From contig JAHEGE010000001.1 of NCBI GenBank assembly GCA_024639905.1, positions 248,001 through 312,000 on the forward strand: a DNA stretch of 64,000 bases, read 5' to 3'. The position numbers and the translations under genes are program-made. This DNA comes from Gammaproteobacteria bacterium (GTDB taxonomy: Bacteria > Pseudomonadota > Gammaproteobacteria > Pseudomonadales > Pseudohongiellaceae). The notes beneath the pieces were generated by a model. The model was not told the origin of the DNA. It made no database searches and worked only from the letters and a program-made list of their open reading frames with translations. Of this stretch, positions 58,379-64,000 are shown piece after piece; position 1 is the stretch's first letter; each line of letters begins with the position of its first letter.

Positions 58379-58804
58379 TTAGCCTTCATTCCAGAACTGC
58401 GTCATTTCCATAAACATGAATGACGCAGACCATGTGATGAGAGACAGGCCGGTCAAGGCTTCGACACCGGCGAGGAAGCGCAGGGCACCAAGCGGTTCTA
58501 TGTCGCCATAGCCGACCGTCGTGTAGTTGGTGAAAGAAAAGTAGATGCTATCGACGAGGCTGCCGTCGAAATTGCCTTCGAGACTGCCGAAATCACCGTA
58601 GTGGATCATCAAAAAGAACGCGAGTCCGAAAAGACAGACTTCGATGACATGCGCGCAGATGGTGCCGAACACGCCTATTAATACCCTTAACCTGTGCTTT
58701 ATCTTGAGCCGCGGGATGACAACAGAGAGGAGCCTCAGCATTTCGTAGTGGATAACGACGGCGCTCGCAACAAGCGCGCTATTGATTAGAATGGCGATAA
58801 GCAT
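58379..58804 (-). CDS. Two-TM potassium-channel-like protein
   Basis: FSFTNYTTVGYGDIEPLGALRFLAGVEALTGL selectivity filter and pore helix. Confidence 0.88.
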   Translation of the reverse strand: MLIAILINSALVASAVVIHYEMLRLLSVVIPRLKIKHRLRVLIGVFGTICAHVIEVCLFGLAFFLMIHYGDFGSLEGNFDGSLVDSIYFSFTNYTTVGYGDIEPLGALRFLAGVEALTGLSLITWSASFMFMEMTQFWNEG

Positions 58805-58960
58805 CGGTGAGTTATTGCTCCTGAAGGAGGGTAATTGGGCTCAAGTGATCTTGTCAGCAAATCGGAGCATACTACGAATACGACTCAAAAATAGGCCTGT
58901 TCACCTGTCGCGCGTTTTGCTTGGCGATGGGCAGGCGGACCTGAGGAGCTGCGTTAGGAG

Positions 58961-60466
58961 GTGCGTATGAGACAGGTTGGTTCAAGCCGCGTATTTCGCG
59001 CCGCCATGGCAAGCTGTCTTGTCTTGAGTGCTGGGTTATCAGTAGGCCTGGCTAAGGCGCAGAACGATGACGCGGAGCCTTCCGCCGCTTCGCGTTACCT
59101 TACGCAAATTGAAGATCTGGAGTCAGACTACGGCCCTCTCGACAGCCGTCTACTCGAGCCGCTGGCTTCTCTCGCCGCGACTGAGCTCGCGCGCCAAAAT
59201 CCTGCTGCAGCCTCTGCCCTTCTGCGCAGGCAATTGCAGATTGCACGCAATACCTATGGCTTCGAAGACCCTCGCCTTGTGCCAATACTCGACGCCCTAA
59301 TTCAGACGGAAGTCCTCAGCGCGGATTGGCGGCAAGTGGCAGATTACCTGAGCCTGCGCAGCCAGCTTTTCGTTGCCGCTGCTGAGAAAGCTGACGAGGC
59401 TGCGGATGGCGCCGGTGAGACGGCGCTCGTGGCGGCTTTGTCTGAGCACGCGGACTGGTTAGTGCAGCAGGTAGCGCTCATGCCGACACGCGATGCGGTG
59501 CGCACGTTTTTCGATGCGCGAGATGTTGAAGAACGGCTCAGCGATAGGGCGCAAGAGAGACTCGACGACATTGAAGAGGGCGCTCTCGACGATGACACGT
59601 TTGGGCGGTTTCGACTCTGGGCGCCCGTAGCCTATCGGCAGGCGTATATCGACTATAGCCTGGTGCAATTGCTTAATGCGGGGAGTGGCTTTTCCTATGA
59701 CACGATCGATTATCTTACGCGCCGCGAAGGCGGTAGTGCGATGGTTAAGCTGAGCTCGCCAGGGTATGGAGCGCGATTCTCGTCGGGTTCGTTTAGTCGT
59801 ATTCCCATGCTGGAAAAGGGCGATCCAATTGGTATCGGCTTTTTGCGTGATGGTTACTTTACTGTCAAAAACCTCGACGAACTTCTGAGCGATTCACTCA
59901 AGGCGCTAGACCCCTCGTCAGCAGATCCGGCGACCTTATCGACTATGCGCGAGGCGCTGGCGATGATTCGTCTGGCGCGCGGGGATTTTCAGGTGCTACA
60001 GATGCGCGGCTCGGGTGTGCGCGAATATAATCAGGCGCGCGAGTTGCTGCTCGATGCTGGCATTGATCAAGAGCGAGTCGATGACTATTTCTCGCGGACG
60101 CGCCTTATCCCTGCGCAAGCATTAACGCTGAGTTTTCCAGAAGCAGACAGCGGAGACACCTGTTTGCCTGCGTTTACTGCGCTGAGCGAGGATCTGGCGA
60201 CATTGCCTCAGCCGCGCCCGCAGAGCCAGTCGCTCCAGCTGACACTTCCTTATGCCGAGTATGTAATGCGCTTCGATGTGACTCGCCGCGGGCGCGCCTC
60301 GGGTGTCGAGGTCATCAGTGCGAGCAGCGATGACTCGCGTATGCGCAGGGCTGCCAACCGCGCGCTGCGCGATAGGCAATTTCGTCCGGCGGTTGCGCAG
60401 GGGCGCACCACCAGACTGCGTGATCAATGCATCACGCTGCGACTGCCAATGATCGATGCGGGGTAG
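58961..60466 (+). CDS. Secreted TPR-like protein with C-terminal TonB-like domain
   Basis: Signal peptide; TPR-like N-terminal part; C-term YVMRFDVTRRGRASGVEVISASSDDSRMRRAANRALRDRQFRPAV. Confidence 0.7.
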   Translation: MRMRQVGSSRVFRAAMASCLVLSAGLSVGLAKAQNDDAEPSAASRYLTQIEDLESDYGPLDSRLLEPLASLAATELARQNPAAASALLRRQLQIARNTYGFEDPRLVPILDALIQTEVLSADWRQVADYLSLRSQLFVAAAEKADEAADGAGETALVAALSEHADWLVQQVALMPTRDAVRTFFDARDVEERLSDRAQERLDDIEEGALDDDTFGRFRLWAPVAYRQAYIDYSLVQLLNAGSGFSYDTIDYLTRREGGSAMVKLSSPGYGARFSSGSFSRIPMLEKGDPIGIGFLRDGYFTVKNLDELLSDSLKALDPSSADPATLSTMREALAMIRLARGDFQVLQMRGSGVREYNQARELLLDAGIDQERVDDYFSRTRLIPAQALTLSFPEADSGDTCLPAFTALSEDLATLPQPRPQSQSLQLTLPYAEYVMRFDVTRRGRASGVEVISASSDDSRMRRAANRALRDRQFRPAVAQGRTTRLRDQCITLRLPMIDAG

Positions 60467-60530
60467 CTTGAGTGTCATTGGCATGACGCGACCCACTTGT
60501 TAGACTCGCACCACCTATGATCGAGCTAAC

Positions 60531-61301
60531 ATGATCGAACTACTCCACGTTAAAAAGAGCTTCGACGACGGCGCCAGTTTTGCCGTCGCCGACACGAGCT
60601 TGTCTATCGCGCGCGGCGAACTGCTTGCCTTAATAGGCGAATCGGGCAGTGGCAAGACCACGACGCTTAAGATGATAAATCGTCTCGAAGACCCCAGTGA
60701 CGGTAAGATCCTCGTCGCCGGCCGCGATGTTCTCGACCAAAACCCGCAGGAACTGCGCCGTAACATCGGCTACGTGTTTCAAGGCGTTGGCCTCTTTCCG
60801 CATCACAGCGTCGCACGCAATGTGGCGGCGGTGCCCGAGCTTCTGGGTTGGAGCCGGATAGATATCGAAGCGCGCTGCCGCGAGGTCTGTGATCTCGTCG
60901 GGCTCCCATTCGACGATTATGCCCAGCGCATACCCTCGGAGCTTTCTGGCGGCCAGCAGCAGCGTGTAGGCGTTGCTCGTGCGTTGGCGGCGCGGCCGGA
61001 TGTGCTGTTAATGGATGAGCCCTTCGGCGCGCTCGACCCCATCACCCGTGCAGGCCTGCAGGAAGAATTCCGCCGCATACAGCAGGAGCTTGGGCTTACG
61101 GTGGTGATGGTGACGCACGACATGACCGAGGCGATGCTGATGGCTGATCGGGTTGCGGTGATGCTAGGCGGTGAGCTGCTGCAAGTAGGCACGGCGAGCG
61201 AGTTGTTGAACAGGCCAGCGCACCCCTATGTGACCCAGCTCATGGAAATGCCGCGGCGCAGAGCCGAGCGCCTCGACGCCCTGATGCGCGAGGAGGGCTA
61301 A
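60531..61301 (+). CDS. Osmoprotectant/quaternary-amine ABC transporter ATP-binding protein (OpuCA-like)
   Basis: GESGSGKTTTLKMINRLEDPSDGKILVAGRDV, LSGGQQQRVGVARAL. Confidence 0.92.
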   Translation: MIELLHVKKSFDDGASFAVADTSLSIARGELLALIGESGSGKTTTLKMINRLEDPSDGKILVAGRDVLDQNPQELRRNIGYVFQGVGLFPHHSVARNVAAVPELLGWSRIDIEARCREVCDLVGLPFDDYAQRIPSELSGGQQQRVGVARALAARPDVLLMDEPFGALDPITRAGLQEEFRRIQQELGLTVVMVTHDMTEAMLMADRVAVMLGGELLQVGTASELLNRPAHPYVTQLMEMPRRRAERLDALMREEG

Positions 61302-61304
61302 GGT

Positions 61305-62822
61305 ATGAATCCTGTCCTCACCGAACAGTTGCTTCTGCTGCCTGACTATTTGCAAGGGCATCTGGCGTTGACCTTTGCTGCGCTTGGCGCTGGCATCGCG
61401 CTCAGCGTCCCGCTTGGGGTTATTGCCGCGCGCTCGCCGCGTATTCGTCATCCGCTGTTAGCGGTGGTAAGCATGATTCAAACCGTGCCTGGGCTTGCGA
61501 TACTCGCGCTCGTCGTCGCACTGCTCGGTGGACAGATAGGTTTCGTGCCGGCGTTCATCGCCTTAACGCTCTACTCAATGCTGCCCATTATGCGTAACAC
61601 CGTGTCGGGTCTAGAGGGCGTGCCTAGCGATGTGGTTGAGGCGGCGCGGGGCATTGGCCTGTCGCCGCGGCAACGGCTGTGGAAAGTCGAATTGCCGCTC
61701 GCGTTACCTGTTGTGGTGGCCGGCATTCGCACCGCGGCGGTGTGGACGGTAGGCATGGCGACGCTATCAACGCTGGTCGGCGCCAGCAGTTTGGGCAACT
61801 ATATTTTTATCGGTATTCAAACGCGCAACCTCACGGCGGTGACCGTAGGCAGCCTTGCGGCGGCGGGCCTTGCTATCGTGCTCGATGCGCTGATTGGCAG
61901 TTTGCAGTGGATTGCCGAGAAGCGTGCAGTGGGTGTTGCGATGCGCGACCTCAAGCGCTCAACAGCGTTCGCGGCAGCGCTTTCTGTCCTGTTCAGTCTG
62001 GCGCTAGTATTAACGCTGCGCCCAGAACCGAAACCCGATTTCGTTGTAGGCGGCAAGCCGTTTACCGAGCAGTATATTCTCGCGAGCCTGCTCACCGAGC
62101 AGCTAGAAGCGCAGGGCTTGAGAGTCGAGCAGAATATCGGCATGGGTTCGGATATCATTTTCGAGGCGATCGGTGCGGGCACGGTCGATCTGTATGTCGA
62201 ATACTCGGGCACGATCTGGGGCAGCTACATGCGCCGTGAGGGCAATCCTGGGCGCGACGAAATCAATCGAGTGACGCAGCGTTTCGTGAGCGAGCAGGGA
62301 CTTAACCCCCTTGGGCTGGCGGGCTTTCAGAACCGCTATGCACTGGCGATGTCTCGCGAGCGCGCCGCGCAGCTTGGCGTGAGTAGCGTGCAGGATCTAG
62401 AGCCATTAGCGGCGATGTTGCAAGCGGGCGGCGATCTCGAATTCTTCGGTCGTTCCGAGTGGCAGCGTCTGCAGAGGCTGTACGGTCTGGATTTCGCGCA
62501 GGAGCTCACCTTCGATGCTGCGCTGATGTACACGGCGGTTGAGGCGGGGCAGGTGGATGTTATCAGCGCCTACTCTACCGACGGCCGAGTCGCTGCTTAC
62601 GATCTGCTGTTGTTGGACGATCCGCGCGAGGCGTTGTTGTCTTACGATGCGCTGTTTCTTGCCTCGGCTGCTGCGTCAGAGGATGAGCGCGTTGCTGCCG
62701 CTATCGCGCCGCTTCTCGGCGCGATAAGTGACGAGGCTATGCGCGCAGCAAATAAGATGGTCGATGTAGATGGCAGGCCGGTGGCCGAGGCCGTCGCGTA
62801 TTTGCGCGCATCCCTGAACTAG
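61305..62822 (+). CDS. ABC transporter permease fused to substrate-binding domain (OpuCB-OpuCC-type fusion)
   Basis: N-terminal permease (VPGLAILALVVALLGGQIGFVPAFIALTLYSMLPIMRNTVSGL), C-terminal FVVGGKPFTEQYILASLLTEQLEAQGLRVE (OpuAC-like). Confidence 0.92.
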   Translation: MNPVLTEQLLLLPDYLQGHLALTFAALGAGIALSVPLGVIAARSPRIRHPLLAVVSMIQTVPGLAILALVVALLGGQIGFVPAFIALTLYSMLPIMRNTVSGLEGVPSDVVEAARGIGLSPRQRLWKVELPLALPVVVAGIRTAAVWTVGMATLSTLVGASSLGNYIFIGIQTRNLTAVTVGSLAAAGLAIVLDALIGSLQWIAEKRAVGVAMRDLKRSTAFAAALSVLFSLALVLTLRPEPKPDFVVGGKPFTEQYILASLLTEQLEAQGLRVEQNIGMGSDIIFEAIGAGTVDLYVEYSGTIWGSYMRREGNPGRDEINRVTQRFVSEQGLNPLGLAGFQNRYALAMSRERAAQLGVSSVQDLEPLAAMLQAGGDLEFFGRSEWQRLQRLYGLDFAQELTFDAALMYTAVEAGQVDVISAYSTDGRVAAYDLLLLDDPREALLSYDALFLASAAASEDERVAAAIAPLLGAISDEAMRAANKMVDVDGRPVAEAVAYLRASLN

Positions 62823-62834
62823 GATTACCTACTG

Positions 62835-64000
62835 ATGACCCAATCTGAACTCCTCCTTACGCTCACGAGCTGCCTGTTTTTTATGGGGCTTGTCGCGTGG
62901 GTGTCCTACCGACAGACCCGTGGCGAGGTGGCAACCCGCGACGGCTATTTCCTCGCCGGACGCGGCTTGAGCGCGGTGTTTATCGCCGGTTCGATGCTGC
63001 TGACGAATCTGTCGGCCGAGCAGCTTATTGGGCTTAACGGCTCCGCTTACGGATTTAATCTCAGCAGTATGGGCTGGGAGGTTACCGCCGCGGTGTCCAC
63101 GATCGCGATGGCATTCTTGTTTCTGCCGCGCTATCTCGCGGGGGCGTTTTCGACGTTGCCTGAGTTCCTTAACGACCGCTTCGACGGTGGGGTGAGGCGC
63201 GCATCGGTGGTTTTGTTTATGGTGGGCTACGGGCTCGTCACCATCCCCTCGGTGCTGTACTCAGGCTCCATCGCCGTGTTGCAGCTGTTTGATGTGCCGG
63301 CACTCACCGGATTGGATTACTCTGCGGCGCTCGCTCTGACCATTGTTGCGATAGGCAGCATCGGTGGTATCTACGCCGTATTCGGTGGTCTGCGCGCGGT
63401 GGCTGTTTCCGACACGCTCAACGGCATCGGGCTTTTACTTGTGGGTATCGCCGTGCCTCTGCTCGGGCTCGCCGCCTTAGGCGACGGCAGTGTTGGTGCC
63501 GGCGTGGCGATTATCGTAAGCACCGACACGCATAAACTGAACGCGATAGGGTCAGCCTCTGACCCCACGCCCTTCGCGACGCTGTTTACCGGCATGGTGT
63601 TCGCCAATTTGTTTTACTGGTGCACCAATCAATACGTTATTCAGCGCACGCTGGGCGCGAAGAATCTCGCCGAGGGACAGAAGGGTGTCCTGTTCTCCGG
63701 CTTCTTCAAGGTACTGGTGCCGTTCCTGATGATGCTGCCGGGTGTGATCGCCTATCATCTCTACGGCCCGCAGCTCGCCTCAATAGACCTCGCCTACCCT
63801 GCGCTCATACGCGATGTGCTACCTGTTTACGCGAGCGGATTCTTTTTGGCGGTTTTGTTAGGTGCCGTGTTTAGCTCGTTTAATTCGCTGCTCAATAGCG
63901 CGGCAACGCTTTTCTGCCTCGATGTTTATTTGCCTTTTAAAGTGAGGCGCAAGGCGCTGCTCACGCAGGATCAAAACGCGGGAGAAGCCGGGCAAGACGC
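62835..64000 (+). CDS. SLC5/SSS family solute:sodium symporter, truncated by window end
   Basis: Own translation: MTQSELLLTLTSCLFFMGLVAWVSYRQTRGEVATRDGYFLAGRGLSAVFIAGSMLLTNLSAEQLIGLNGSAYGFNLSSMGWEVTAA; no stop before 64000, absent from the ORF track. Confidence 0.88.
   Translation, partial: MTQSELLLTLTSCLFFMGLVAWVSYRQTRGEVATRDGYFLAGRGLSAVFIAGSMLLTNLSAEQLIGLNGSAYGFNLSSMGWEVTAAVSTIAMAFLFLPRYLAGAFSTLPEFLNDRFDGGVRRASVVLFMVGYGLVTIPSVLYSGSIAVLQLFDVPALTGLDYSAALALTIVAIGSIGGIYAVFGGLRAVAVSDTLNGIGLLLVGIAVPLLGLAALGDGSVGAGVAIIVSTDTHKLNAIGSASDPTPFATLFTGMVFANLFYWCTNQYVIQRTLGAKNLAEGQKGVLFSGFFKVLVPFLMMLPGVIAYHLYGPQLASIDLAYPALIRDVLPVYASGFFLAVLLGAVFSSFNSLLNSAATLFCLDVYLPFKVRRKALLTQDQNAGEAGQD

Overview
This is a 64 kb GC-rich bacterial chromosome segment, gammaproteobacterial in character by gene content. 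It is densely coding and I recognised no rRNA, tRNA, CRISPR array or transposase. Most of it is housekeeping, transport and envelope genes: two DEAD-box helicases, Mpl, two SDRs, an ALDH, TonB receptors, a Fur-box-preceded ferric-iron uptake module, an ECF sigma cluster, SLC13/SSS/MATE/MFS transporters and an osmoprotectant-type ABC system. The standout is at 29916-30458. Two ORFs in the supplied track are really one peroxiredoxin reading frame interrupted by a single in-frame TGA (30132-30134) exactly where the peroxidatic Cys belongs (FFPKAFTGG-U-TMQCK). A bSECIS-like hairpin (GCGCUG-CGUGA-CAGUGC) sits at the expected distance downstream, so it is a strong selenoprotein candidate. The second notable feature is a GC-rich, hairpin-bearing composite repeat family. 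It occurs at about 30.5-31.3 kb and 33.35-33.87 kb (same orientation, bracketing a DUF3014-like gene and a rhodanese gene) and as an inverted, diverged 111-bp tandem array at about 53.07-53.47 kb. All functional names come from reading the translations, with no database search.
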